Below are positions 13,159 to 25,342 of a stretch of DNA of 64,000 nt, in pieces; the first letter of the stretch is position 1, and each line of letters begins with the position of its first letter. The position numbers were made by a program, and so were the translations under genes. The notes under the pieces were generated by a model. That model was not told where the DNA came from, made no database searches, and was given only the letters and a program-made list of their open reading frames with translations. Source of the DNA: Liolophura sinensis (lineage: Eukaryota; Mollusca; Polyplacophora; Chitonida; Chitonidae); the NCBI RefSeq assembly GCF_032854445.1, contig NC_088295.1, positions 57,703,249-57,767,248 on the forward strand, read 5' to 3'.

Positions 13159-13816
13159 TTACATCGCCTTATTAGAAAAGTCTAGGTTGTTAGTTACAGG
13201 GCGATACAATCGAAAGTACGATATGTCTTGACACAGACGTACAAGGTGAGGTGGAACATTAAAATTATGTATGTTATTGGATACGTCTTGAACGACCTGT
13301 TTTAGCAAGTTCAATGGCAGTGCATACGTTTTACGTTCAAATTCGACATCAGTCTCATTTGTTGATGAATAAACCGATTCTATTATTTGAATGCTGAAAT
13401 GGTCCCAGTCATGGTCGGAGGCAGAGAAATGCTTGCCTATTAGCAATTGTTTCTTGCGCACGGACTTACGATGCCCGTTCACCCGTAAATGTAGTTTCTG
13501 GGTGGTCTTCCCAACATACTGCTGACCACACTTCTTGCATGTTACCAAGTAAATACAAATGGACGCAATACAACTTAAGTTAACGTAGGAATTAACCGAA
13601 TAACATTTACCAGTCAGTGAGGAAATAAAAGTGGCGGATGTATCAAATGATGGACATGTAAGACAATTGGTATGTCCACATTTGGAAATAGTTAAATGTT
13701 TGCTTTGGGAATTCAATGTCAAACAATCGTTCAGTTGGATAGACCACGGTTTGGTGGAAATACCCATGTTTAATGCTCTCAAATATATCCGGTATTTGGA
13801 TGGAAATGGGTCTTAG
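13159..13816 (-). pseudogene. Penelope-like element fragment with GIY-YIG endonuclease domain
   Basis: The open frame starts after a stop near 13817 with DPFPSKYRIYLRALNMGIS and ends at 13159, about 218 codons. A cysteine cluster (CGHTNCLTCPSF, then GKCYS and NLSC) precedes the core IYLVTCKKCGQQYVGKTTQK, a GIY-YIG-type motif pair, followed by LRVNGHRKS. This order (CCHH-like cysteines, then GIY-YIG) is that of the C-terminal part of Penelope-like retroelements. No reverse transcriptase is seen upstream, so the copy is 5'-truncated. The endonuclease would nick target DNA for primed reverse transcription. The frame is intact over this stretch, suggesting moderate age. Confidence 0.85.
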
Positions 13817-13842
13817 TGCAAACGATTCATTTATTGACTCAC

Positions 13843-14082
13843 CCTGGGAACATGCACCACTATTCCCAGTGTTAGTCCTATGCATGTTTTTGTAGTTCAT
13901 AGTTATTGGTATAATTGTGCAGAGGCCTCGCCTCGGGGTAAAAAACCACCAGCGGAATCGGGGCATGCACAGGTTATAAATATAAGCGTCAAGTCCGACA
14001 TTCCTATATAATTCGTAGTCCGTAAAGGGCCTTCCAAGTCGATAATCGCAAGATCCATTTCCACAACAACGTTTAACACTAA
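13843..14082 (-). CDS. candidate exon of a secreted-type six-cysteine protein, unrecognised
   Basis: On the minus strand a T-rich tract ends TTCGGGAG at an acceptor (AG at 14084-14083). A 240-bp open stretch follows and closes at CAGG|GTGAGT (donor at 13842-13841). Both flanking introns would be phase 1, the symmetry common in extracellular-domain exons. The peptide starts SVKRCCGNGSCDYRLGRPF and carries six cysteines spaced CC-x4-C-x26-C-x15-C-x22-C, plus a basic aromatic stretch, MPRFRWWFFTPRRGLC. The hydrophobic run that precedes it if the frame is extended upstream has no ATG and is better explained as the splice pyrimidine tract than as a signal peptide. I do not recognise the family and could not find the neighbouring exons. 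It lies about 27 bp upstream of the Penelope-like fragment, so association with that element is an alternative. Confidence 0.35.
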
Positions 14083-15825
14083 CTCCCGAAGACAAAGGTA
14101 TGTAAGAAATTATAGAAATAAGAAATAAAGCCGGTAACACACAAGAGAGAAGCGGTCATCAGTTTTCAATGATGCCGGGCAGACAATGAATATTCCAGGC
14201 ATGAATTCCATATCAAAGTTCAAATTCGTAGTCCGTGAATGAGTTCCATGTCAAATAACAGCTAAACAAGTATCTCAGTCGCGCTTTCATTGCAACTGTT
14301 CATATAGGCATCATGCTGATGTAATTAGCATAGCTACCTTTACGGCCCGCGCAGATAGATTTCCTTCACCGCTTCAGCAATATGGGGATTATTTAACTCG
14401 GGGTCTAATCTTCTCATCTAAATTATATGACAGCTTTTAATGTACCAAAAATAAATTTTGCTTGTGAGACAAATGTCGCTGGTATTGAAGAGGTGAAATT
14501 AATGAGCGATGCCAACGATATTTGCTGTACCTGTTGATGTACCAGTGTGCTATATATGCGCGCAGGTAATCTTTGGCCTCTCCACACTGCATGTGTTTTG
14601 AAATAAAACTAAACAAGACAAATTTCTTTCCATCTGACTTGTGTTCGATACCCAAATCAAAGATATCTAACCGGACTGTAACCATCGTCACAGTATTGTA
14701 ATATGAGAATATAGTAAGTCATTCTTTGATGACAATATAACGTTTTAATGTAAACTGATTTTCATATTTTTCGCATTTTCCAGAAGTCAGCAATATAAGG
14801 TGGACGCAGTATGTGCACTATCTTTACATAGTATGTAACGTCATACGCATTAAAATAATCCAACCAAGCACACTCAATCTGGGTCGTAACAAGTTGAACA
14901 GTTTCCAAAGGTCAAATTCCACCCAGAGCTATTCCGAAATCTCAGTGCAATTTTTGCAAATTGCATTACGGAGTGCGTGACTAAACGCTAATCACCAAAA
15001 GTGTGATGAATATTATGGATTTTTAATGCGTGACGATGCTAAATATTAATAGTTATTGATTTGCATTATGGCTGACCAGCTATATACCAGTGGGGCAAAT
15101 AATACTGAAAGGTCAAAGATAAGCATCATCGGTAGCGATAACGTGGTAAATATTTATGCTGTCCATCACCTGATGCATGATATTCTTAATGTTGCACGCT
15201 CCGAAGCAGGCGAGGATGCGTGTCTCCAGACCTAGCGGATTCTATTCACAATGATTTAATGGAGAGATGGGGGACATTCCCGTGTAAAATAATGCGTTCA
15301 TTCCTGCCGTTGGCATGACATATTTATGTGATAACTGGTTATGACGTACACGTGTATTGTAAGAGAACAATGAGGAGTCTTCCTTTCATCTCAGTCGCCA
15401 TTACACGGGAAAATATATTCTATTCTCTCTGCATGTCTACCAGTGACCTCTCTCATAAAACGTAGTAAGTCATGTTTCTCGTAACTTCGTCGAAAACAAC
15501 GTTGTTTATATATGACAGCGTTGAAAGGCAACGTGATTTACGAGGAAATTAAGTTACGAAAAAGTGGCTTATGGAGTTTGATGAGAGTGACCCCAGTGTC
15601 CAATTTCATTTCTTTTGTATATTTATTGCCACGCCCGTCTTATTATACATAATATTTCACCTCTGTAACGACAGTTAAGCATAAGAATGCACTACCAGAA
15701 CCAAAAAAGCATGTTTTAATGCAATAAAGACAATAATAATATACTGCACAAATGACTGGTGTGAGTCGAGGCAGCCATCTTGAGAATTTTATCCAATCAA
15801 TCACGTCGCTATCAGATTGCGCGGA

Positions 15826-15885
15826 GGGGCCTCTGTGGCTCAGTCAGTTAGCGCGCTAGCCTTAGTGACGTAGCCTTTACCCATT
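15826..15885 (+). mobile_element. SINE family A, 5' head fragment
   Basis: GGGGCCTCTGTGGCTCAGTC followed by AGTTAGCGCGCTAGC matches the tRNA-like head of the copy at 3793. The body and tail are absent. Confidence 0.75.
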
Positions 15886-18099
15886 CACTCCATGAATAGA
15901 CAGATGATAACACAGAACTACTGCATAAGACATCATTTTGAGATCGTTTACAACGATTTAGTTACGTGTAGACAAAGGGCCATTTCACAAAGTGTTGTCG
16001 GGGAGGTCTGTACCATTTACGCACCACCACATGCAGACGTCAAATCAGTTGAGTTACAAGCCCTGTAATATTCAACGATGGAATCACAAATTATACCAGA
16101 CAGTAACATATCGTTCTGGCCCAAACAGCATTTATCTCCCCAAATATATTTTTTGTCGTTCAGTTCAGTCTTTAGTCAGTAGTTTTCTAGATAACAAATA
16201 TCACAGTCAGGGCAAAATTCATTGGGAATACCGACGGTTCATGGAAATGATAATACGTCACCTCACTGAACAACACTTAAAATTAATTAAATCTTACGAT
16301 ATAAAATTTTTCCCTGAATTTATTACAACTCAATGATTTAAATTTTGTTCCTTTGTCTTTCTCACATACAAGGGATGTTTTTTTCTGTTTTCTTTTATAA
16401 AATACACTAAAAATATTGGAACGCCGTTTTCAGGTCGAGATGCTTTCTGTGACGTCCACGATGACTAGGTCAGCACTGTTTTCATCTTAGAAGCCACCGC
16501 TTCAAAACTGAAGCATTAAATCCGGCGACAGTCTGGATCAACCTCAGGGGTGCTTAGATTTATTACCATTTGTTTCACAATTGAGCATGAATCTGGTTGT
16601 ACATTAACAACAATCCTATTGTAATTTTGTAAACATCTGATAGGGGTCAAAATCACCAGCACAACACCTCCGGAGGATACGAACTGAACGAGGAATACGC
16701 CGTATATCTGCAACTAGGCAATTTAAACAGGGTCGCTGGAGTTAATTGTATTAAAATGATATAGTAGGCCTGTTGTTTCAACAGGTCAAGCGGTGAAAAA
16801 AATATTCTTCCAGTATGTTCAATTTCCGAGAAAAACTATATTTATCGCTTGGGCCTTCATCGCCACAACTATTAGACTATTATACGGAAAGTACCTTCGA
16901 CGTTGAAGAGTTACAGTAAACGTGACCTAACCTTGCTCTCGCTAAACTTTTACTGGGTTGAAAAAATCTAAAAAAATATTTAATGCCGGTTTAAGATACT
17001 CTGAATGGTAGTCTTTCTGTGGACATATCAATTAGTCAGGTTCTGTCTTCCACTTTAAACGATTCTTCACCATTGAAAGATATGATAGAAATACAGAGTA
17101 CTGTCCCTTTGTCTGTAGTGATCGAGGGAATTTGTACATTTTTCCCGGGCAAAGGTTTGCACTCTTTATTAACGTCTCTTCTGCGATCGCTACGTTCAAT
17201 GAAACACTCAAACGAAAGTTCATGCCAGTAGCCATTAAATATCCAAAAGGAAATAATGGTTTTATGGGCGTACTAGTCTGGTGGTAACGAATGATCTCCA
17301 CGCGCAACCGTAGGCTACAGTTCTCGTAAAAATTTGTTATTCTGGGAGAACAAACACTGTACATTAAAGAAGTAACTTTGGGAACGGTATAAAACATGTT
17401 TTGTGTTTTTTTAGCTTATTTATAGTTTGCCTTTTTGCGTTCCGTTATGAATTCCTGATTCACTTTGTATCTTAATGTGTGGAATGCTTAAAGAAAAATG
17501 CATTACATCAAATGTACATAAACCCTCAAAGGAATGGAGAGCTTTAAAGGCGATATAAAGATGACACGAGTATGACAGTGCTGTTCTCGGAACCAAGCTA
17601 CAGCACTCCATGGCAGTCAGAATTCGTAAGAGATTGCATCAAAAGAGGGGAAAAAACCTGACATTTTTGATGGCTTTGATGAAAGGATTAACAGGCATAA
17701 TCCCCTGGTGTTTGTGACCAAAGAAAACTCATTGGGAGAAACTGGAGCGAGGATTAAGCCTGCATGGTGTAAGGAAATGGGTGGCTCGCTGAGTCAGACG
17801 AATGAAGTGTTGTTGTCAACGCAGCCGATGGGATTCTTGCCAATAAGATGGCAGGCTAGAATCCGGCTCTCTGTCGTTCGGTTACGGCTTTAGATTAGGA
17901 GGTTTGTGAGATACTTGCAAAAGGGCGATAGTTTATTTAGGCGCAGCAGTTTCTTTCCACTCAAGACCCAAAATAAAAAGTGGACTACAACGTTATAAAC
18001 GCCAATTAAATTGAACAATTGAAAGGAATAAGATATAGAAAAGAATTTCGATTTTTTAGTAAAATCTTTATTCAACACTAAACTATAAAGAATTTTTGC

Positions 18100-18380
18100 A
18101 CTTACACGATGGCGGTCAGTTTATGGGTGGAGAAAACCGGAGTACCTGGAGTAAGACGTTTGGCAAGTAACTGACAAACTTTCCCGCACGTGACGCACAA
18201 ATGTGCACACCATAATGGTGGATGACCAATGGTGTTAACTGACGTTACTGCGTGGGCGGCCACACCGGCGTCGTAGACAGCCAGATGTAATTACTGTCAC
18301 AAAGGCTCCACAAACAGTGAGCTTTGGCAAAATCCCTGCCTATGGCCGGGATTGAACCCGTACTTTGTGTGTAAAGAATT
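18100..18380 (-). mobile_element. diverged tRNA-derived SINE-like element
   Basis: On the plus strand ACGATGGCGGTCAGTTTATG and GGAGAAAACCGGAGTACCTG resemble the 3' half of an inverted SINE, and GGCCGGGATTGAACCCGTAC resembles an inverted B box. It is too diverged to assign to the families seen elsewhere in the window. Confidence 0.5.
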
Positions 18381-20609
18381 GCGAGTGTTAAAGAAAAGGA
18401 GTGAAAAGAAGCAAAAAGTGGCAGTATAATCAACGTGAAAGTAGTTTATAGACTGCCTTTTCCGGAATTTTTTTAAATGAGGATTTTGACTAATTTCTAT
18501 TGTGAAGTCTAATTATATGACTGCAATTTTTAGCCTAATTCTGCTTAACACTTGGTGGTAGGACGCGTCTTAGTTATTTAAGCTTTTTCGTGAACAGTTA
18601 GAATAAAATCAAAATGAAATTAATTTTCAACAGGCCGTATTTTACCAAATACACGTAACCATTTATCATTTATCACCCTGTCGTCGCTGTTTTCGTCTCA
18701 CTCTTCTTGTAGCCTTTTATATCAAATCCATTGCCTTTGAAATACTGATTGAAATCATTGTTTTGTGGTTTGAAACTGAGACGAAATTCGGCAGTCTGGG
18801 CAGAAGGGGTGGATGTTGGGTGGGTGGAGGTTTGTAGTGGGGCAAAGGTTCTTTTTTCGTTAATTTACATGGCTCCAAAAGTAAATCATAAAACGTCTAT
18901 GATATAGATACGACAGTAAATAAATCAAACGTTCCTTTCCACAAATTACCCTGTCAAATTTATCCATGTCGCGTCAAAGTTTTATTATTAACGATGTTTA
19001 ATATTTAATAAGAAGCATCGTTTAATGTGTCGACCTTTCGGGTAACGATGAAAAAAATGGACACCAGAGAGGCTGGGAAGACTTAATGCGACTGCAAATC
19101 CCATATCACAGCGAATGATAATCAGTAAAATGTCCGTCGATGACCTTTTTTTCATTAAACATGCCGAAAGTTTGAGACGAACAATCTTTCCCCAACTGAT
19201 TAAGCATATATACGGTTACACAACATGAATTCCCCTTGTACTTTGGGATGGCACAGGAGAGGATTTTGTATCGCAGACATGCTAACCTGCCTGCAATGAT
19301 GCACAACATTCTCCTAACATTCGGCAAGTTGCTTCATTCCAGCCATTTTTAGCAAGCAATAGTCATAGCTCCATGTCCTCTTGACCACCGAACAACCAAT
19401 ATATGCCTTGAAACGCCCTTAAAAATGAGCCCACGTTGTTAATGCTTCTCGCACTTATAAATCTGTAAAATACTACGAGTTCTTTGTTTTTCCTTTTCTG
19501 GGATTGTGTTTGCTATCACTGTTTATAATAATTGGGGTATTTTTCTTGGGCTGCATGGAAGATACAGGTTTACCATATCATTTCGGTCGTCCCATAGGTG
19601 TGGAACCCTAGATTATATTAATGGTTCACTGTACTCAACATATTCGACTCTGATAATGAAGAAATCGAAGAAAGAGAATCGAGAACTTGTCAAACGTTTT
19701 ACATTTACGTGGTGATGCCTCGACGCCTGCATTATTACCTCTGAACTCACGCACGACAGTACATCAGAAAAGTTAGCCGGCGCTTCGCGGTAGGCGGTGG
19801 GCGATTCAAAGGTTCCTTGGTCAATGTGCTGCGGTAGCACCATAACTAATCGACCATGAAGTCGAACATCCTCCACCCTGAATCTTTGATGAAAAGTCAA
19901 TAAATACACGGATGAATGAGCCGAGAGAATCGGGTTAGCTCTATACATTTATACATATACCGAAAGTTCGTCAATAGCTAATTTCAAAAAATGTTAATGC
20001 AAATCTTGGCGATTCAGTGAAAGCAACATGTCCGCACCTGTATAATTAAACTTTGCTTTGAACTGTAACTTTCACTATTGTTCATAGCTGATTAGAGATT
20101 ATCTTCATCCGACATGTAGTGACAAATAGGTATGATTAAAGATGGAAAGACACCAGTCGTCAACTCTACTAACGCCAGTCGGTGATTAGTCTTGATCAGG
20201 GAGTGTCTAAGTCTCTCTGTCCGATGGATAAGAATCAACGTTTGAACATTTAGCTTTAAGTCCCTATTAGTGCTGGAACAATCATAATGTTTGAGCCCCT
20301 TCAAGATTGGACAATGTACGGAAAAAAATATAGATCGGTGACAAATATCCGTTCCTGTAACTGATTACTATGGGCAACATTTTGTCTACACAAACCAGGA
20401 CGCAAGTAGGCCATCGTCAAGTAACAACTGCCTTCATCCATCAGAAGAAAGTCTTCAAAAAGTTCGTTGACATGACTATGGTTAACCCGTATATTGGCAA
20501 TGTTGTCGTCCGTTGCTGTTTAACTCTATACTGAAGAATTTTCACTCAGGCGATGCTGGTTATATAGATATTTATTCCCCAGAGTGGTGTGCTTATCTTC
20601 ACATAACTG

Positions 20610-20918
20610 ACCAGACCCGACAGCACAGTTGGTAGAGCGTCCGCGTCGGGAACAGTAGAGTTAGGGTTAATCCTGGGTCGAGTCACACCTAAGACCTTAA
20701 AAGATGAAGTTTTAACAGCATGAAGGGAAAGGTGCAAGGACTGCTTGACCCGTATCAGAATAATGGCTCGGGCGAGGGCGCCTTACTTGCCTTGGGTAAA
20801 TAGTCTCAGTGAAGCAGCACTAGATAAAAGAGTGGTGAAAATCCGTCCTGCAACAAGGAGCCATATTTCATGCACTCTAAGGATTGTTAAGTACGACGTT
20901 AAACACTCACTCACTCAG
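20610..20918 (+). mobile_element. SINE, family B, near full length
   Basis: The head carries CAGCACAGTTGGTAGAGCGT (A-box-like) and GGGTTAATCCTGGGTCGAGT (B-box-like), so it is probably tRNA-derived. The 3' end is TTGTTAAGTACGACGTTAAA followed by CACTCACTCACTC. The short direct repeat ATAACTG flanks it at 20603-20609 and 20919-20925. Confidence 0.85.
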
Positions 20919-21360
20919 ATAACTGCGGCAAAAATTTTGATCCAAAGCCGTGGTAGAACCAACGAAAGCTACATTAAAACCTCTGGTCTCAATGGTTATG
21001 GGAGAATTGACTATGACGGCATACAGACAACGTTTGAACTTTTGAATTTGTGTAGAGAAACAATCGCCTGTTCCCACTTGTGTTAAACCATAGCCGTATA
21101 AACTGAAGAAGTTCCTCATTTCTGACTGATTAAATAGTATATTTATTTATTTATTTCATTGCTGTTTTACGCCGTGCTCAATGGGGCATATTGTTGAGAG
21201 AATATCGGAGATTCAGTAATTTAATAATCTAATTTCTGAAGGTCAGATCATTACTAAAGCATTCCTCACTCAGTGGAGTAACAAAATACGAAACTCAGGA
21301 CAGCTTTAAGTGCCCGATAATTTGCTTCATATACATTCTATGTCAACTGATTACTATACA

Positions 21361-21632
21361 GTGGCCTAGGGAATTAGCACGCCAGCGCGGCGCAATGACT
21401 AAGGAGCGTCTCACCAACGTCGTCGCTGTGAGTTCAAGTCCAACACCTGCTGGCTTCCTCTCTCACTACCATCCCCTGATTGTTGGAAGACCTTCCCGCG
21501 TACGGCCTTGGGTTTTCCCCAGGGCCGTGACAGGTTTCCACCTACCATAGTCCTGGCCGCCGTCGTATAGGTGAAATACTCTTGAGTGCGGCGTAAAATA
21601 TCAATGAAATAAATAAATAAATACAATATAAC
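21361..21632 (+). mobile_element. SINE family A, nearly full length, diverged head
   Basis: It contains AGCACGCCAGCGCGGCGCAA, TGTGAGTTCAAGTCCAACAC (B-box-like), TGGCCGCCGTCGTATAGGTG and an (AATA)n tail. The middle is rearranged compared with the copy at 3793. Confidence 0.82.
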
Positions 21633-22040
21633 CTTTTTCTTGTATGAACAGCTTTTTAATATCGGGGTCACGTATTACATGGGGAGGGGGGCAAAGGAAA
21701 ACATGAACATTCTCTTCTTAGATGTCGTTGAACACGGTCTTGACATCCGTAACGGAATTTTGCTAAAGGAGGGAGGTGGTGGAAGGGGGGAGGGGGGGTT
21801 GTTTAACTACAGTAATATTAAACTGCAGTGCATAGAGTAGGCTGCGTATACACCCACATATATACAGTGTTGTGCCGTTTCGCCTGTCCAGAACGCTGTG
21901 TAAGCAAACTGCGGTGAACCCCTGACAGTACCACTCTGTCATTACACCCGCACTATCAGCACAATATGACGAATCGGTTCCAACAAAGGGTGTAAAATGT
22001 ATCCCAGCAAGGATTTCAAGGTAAAAACGTAAATAGGATC

Positions 22041-22155
22041 CTCCCGGGGTTCTGCCCGGTTTCCTCCCACCTTAATGCTGGCCGCCATCGTATAAGTGAA
22101 ATATTCTTGAGTATGGCGTAAAACACCAATCAAATAAATAAATAAATAAATAGGA
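22041..22155 (+). mobile_element. SINE family A, 3' half
   Basis: It runs from CTCCCGGGGTTCTGCCCGGT through GCTGGCCGCCATCGTATAAG to CACCAATCAAATAAATAAAT. The tail sequence ATAGGATCC repeats a TAGGATCC found just before the element at about 22034, so a short target duplication is possible. Confidence 0.85.
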
Positions 22156-22229
22156 TCCATCTCGCGTAAATGTCTTTTTCAATACCTGGAGGGTGAATAT
22201 GCTCCGTTATGTTCTTTGGAAATTTTATA

Positions 22230-22770
22230 ACCAAGAAGCATGGTTTCTAATTAGAATCATAAACCAAGAAACATACATGTATGATAACCAAGAAACAAGG
22301 TAACTAGTTAAAGGTCATGAAACAAGAAACATATTATAACCAAGAAACATGATTCCTAATTAGAATCATGAACCAGAAACATATAATAACCAAGAACCAT
22401 GATGTCTAATTAGAATCATGAACCAAGAAACATATGATAACCAAGAAACATGATACCTGACGAGACTCAGGCATCAAGAAACATATAACAAACAAGAAAC
22501 ATGATGCCTAATTAGAATCATGAACCAAGAAATATATGATAACCAACAAACATGATACCGAAATGGAATCTTGAACCGAGAAACATATGATAACCAAGAA
22601 ACATGATACCCAAATAGAATCATCAACCAAGAAACATATGATAACCAAGAAACATGATACCTGACGAGACTCAGGCATCAAGAAACATATAACAACCAAG
22701 AAACATGATGCCTAATTAGAACCATGAACCAAGAAATATATGATAACCAACAAACATGATACCTAAAGAA
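22230..22770. repeat. 51-bp minisatellite with a 204-bp higher-order period
   Basis: Units are variations on ACCAAGAAACATATGATAAC and AAGAAACATGATGCCTAATT. A distinctive variant, GATACCTGACGAGACTCAGG, occurs at 22452 and 22656, exactly 204 bp (four units) apart, showing block duplication. Decayed copies continue to about 22920. Confidence 0.88.
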
Positions 22771-24029
22771 TCATGAACAAATAAACCAATAAACGTGATA
22801 ATCAAAAACCAAGGAATGTGTTAGTAAAGAACTGTGATATGGAAAAAATTTACATGATAACCCAAAAACATGATAACCGACAAGTGTGATAAAAAATAAA
22901 ATCATAATTGAGAAATGTGATATCAAGCTCAAAATGTCTTCTACTGCAGTAAAATTGTTGTGTCTTTTTAATACAGCGCTCCTTCCACTGAGGCCATGCT
23001 CATAACGTCTTAAACGTTATCTTCTTTGCTCGACTTCAGTCAGGTCAGACAAGCTTTATTTTCAAACGCCTCGATTTGGGGATCTCTTGACGACTGGCTG
23101 TGCTTATTTTTCTTCTCTGGAAATGTCACAGCAAATATTACACCCATAAAATTTCAACTATACAACAGTAAACGAAATGGTAAAAAAAATTATGTTGGCG
23201 AAAACTGACGAATGGAATGCGTAAAGATCTGTAACATTAATGTAGCCGTGCCTGTTCTTGAAACCAATTAATGATTTAAATCATATGGTGCCGTTCTACA
23301 GTGTAGAAGTGTATATAAAACTAGGTTGGCAATATTTCTGCTAACAATATGTAATGTTTTAGTGTTACAATGTAGTATCGGTTAAAAAAAATGTTTAAAA
23401 AATGTTAAAAAATGTTCCTTTTATGTTATGTCAATATGTGAATTGAAGTAGTCATCTTGTTTGTTCGTGAGTTTACACATTAAACCCTCAGAAACTGTCA
23501 GTATGACGAATTGCAGCTAGTCGAAACTGATCTGAAATAAATCCTGTGGACAATTGAAAGTAACGGTTTTTTTTTCGAACACGCGAAGGAACATGTGCCA
23601 CATATTGCAATTTTTATTCCACAAAAAAAAAACAGAAACGTGATTTGGCGCCTTGAATTACTTGGCAAAGAATTCAACTCGGTAACCTTGGTACTTTCAG
23701 TCAAAGCTGTCATTTTAGAAAATCACAGCTGTTTTCCGAAGACAATTTGTCAATGCCATTTTAAACATTATCTAGTGTGAAATTATACACCATAAACTTA
23801 CCGAAATTCATGCATATCCCTGTAGAATTAACAGTTGAAACCGGTTAACAGTTTCAGCAGCAGAGTTTTTCACCTTGTGAGATGGAGAAATATGTTTTTG
23901 ACATCACTGATAAGTCCTCAAAGGAATCTTGTCTTTATTAAATCCTGGATACGTTGTTCTACGTAACCATTATTGGATGATATGATTGTAGCTGTCCAAC
24001 TTTAACGCCAATGGAATGTCTTTTTATCC

Positions 24030-24800
24030 ATTAAAACTAATATTTCTAGCATCAGAATCAAATACTTTCCCGCTCATCTCATGGTTGTCACTAAAACTAA
24101 TATTTCTAACGTCAGAATCAAATACTTTCCTGCTCATCTCGTGATTGTCACTAAAACTAATATTTCTAACATCAGAATCAAATACTTTCCTGCTCATCTC
24201 GTGGTTGTCACTAAAACTAATATTTCTAACATCAGAATCAAATACTTTCCCGCTCATCTCATGGTTGTCACTAAAACTAATATTTCTAACATCAGAATCA
24301 AATACTTTCCTGCTCATCTCATGGTTGTCACTAAAACTAATATTTCTAACGTCAGAATCAAATACTTTCCTACTCATCTCATGGTTGTCACTAAAACTAA
24401 TATTTCTAACATCAGAATCAAATACTTTCCTGCTCATCTCATGGTTGTCACTAAAACTAATATTTCTAACATCAGAATCAAATACTTTCCTGCTCATCTC
24501 ATGGTTGTCACTAAAACTAATATTTCTAACATCAGAATCAAATACTTTCCTGCTCATCTCATGGTTGTCACTAAAACTAATATTTCTAACATCAGAATCA
24601 AATACTTTCCAGCTCATCTCATGGTTGTCACTAAAACTAATATTTCTAACATCAGAATCAAATACTTTCCTGCTCATTTCGTGGTTGTCACTAAAACTAA
24701 TATTTCTAACATCAGCATCAAATACTTTCCTGCTCATCTCATGGTTGTCACTAAAACTAATATTTCTAACATCGGAATCAAATACTTTCCTGCTCATATC
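24030..24800. repeat. 60-bp minisatellite, about 13 near-identical copies
   Basis: The unit is precisely 60 bp and includes CACTAAAACTAATATTTCTA and TCAGAATCAAATACTTTCCT. Copies differ at only a few positions (for example CATCTC/CATTTC, ACATCAG/ACGTCAG). Because 60 is a multiple of 3 and the unit has no stop in three frames, long frames appear on both strands (257 codons minus, 255 and 239 codons plus). The minus frame has a hydrophilic 20-residue period beginning MSRKVFDSDVRNISFSD. Confidence 0.96.
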
Positions 24801-25149
24801 ATCAAGACAAACAGCTTATCATGCAGTTCATTCCAAGTTATTCTCTGACTTGTCACACAAATGATATTTGCATTGTAGTGTTAGTTTGTGTCACCAGACC
24901 TGAATGTGTTCATAGAGAGTGTAAAAACTTTCGTGTTATCATAAAAAGTATAACTTTAAGAAAATTTTGGTTTAATCATGAAGAGTATAATTTGAAGAAA
25001 ATGTTGGTTAATCTGTCCATTTTTGGTCTGAGAATTTGCTGTAAATATTTTCCTGGCAGATACTTGTTCATATAATTAAACCTCAACACAAGGTTACTTC
25101 AGTTGTTTCAGCTATCCCTTACACTTTTGTGTTGTAAGTTTGCTTGGTA

Positions 25150-25342
25150 GTATGTATGCATGCATGTATGTATGTATGCATGTATGTATGTATGCATGTA
25201 TGTATGTATGCATGTAGGTAGGTAGGTAGGTAGGTAGGTAGGTAGGTAGGTAGGTAGGTAGGTAGGTAGGTAGGTAGGTAGGTAGGTAGGTAGGTAGGTA
25301 GGTAGGTAGGTAGGTAGGTAGGTAGGTAGGTAGGTAGGTAGG
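25150..25342. repeat. tetranucleotide array (GTATGCAT then GTAG)n at the LINE 3' terminus
   Basis: About 65 bp of ATGT/ATGC units is followed by some 33 perfect GTAG units. It abuts the GAGTGAGTGAGTG tail of the minus-strand LINE at 25345, so it probably grew from the element's simple 3' tail. Confidence 0.95.

Larger units (their letters stand above)
14141..20602. other. gene-poor intergenic region
   Basis: No gene is supported over 6.4 kb. Frames such as 14437-14691 (minus), 15992-16336 (plus) and 17032-17397 (minus) have no recognisable domains. A family A SINE head fragment is at 15826-15885 and a SINE-like element at 18100-18380. Confidence 0.45.

Noticed and set aside
13843-14082. Assignment of the six-cysteine exon to a named peptide hormone or toxin family
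   Set aside because: Cysteine spacing and dibasic sites are suggestive of secretion only; no family signature was convincing.
14083-14140. Signal peptide (LPALFLISIISYIPLSSG) on the six-cysteine reading frame
   Set aside because: No ATG in frame; the hydrophobic residues come from a T-rich tract that makes a better splice acceptor.
24030-24800. CRISPR-like array
   Set aside because: Units are contiguous 60-mers without unique spacers, in a genome with spliced genes and SINEs.
24024-24848. Frames of 239-257 codons as repetitive structural proteins
   Set aside because: Three different frames on both strands are open across the same 60-bp array, with no flanking exon, signal peptide or splice support.
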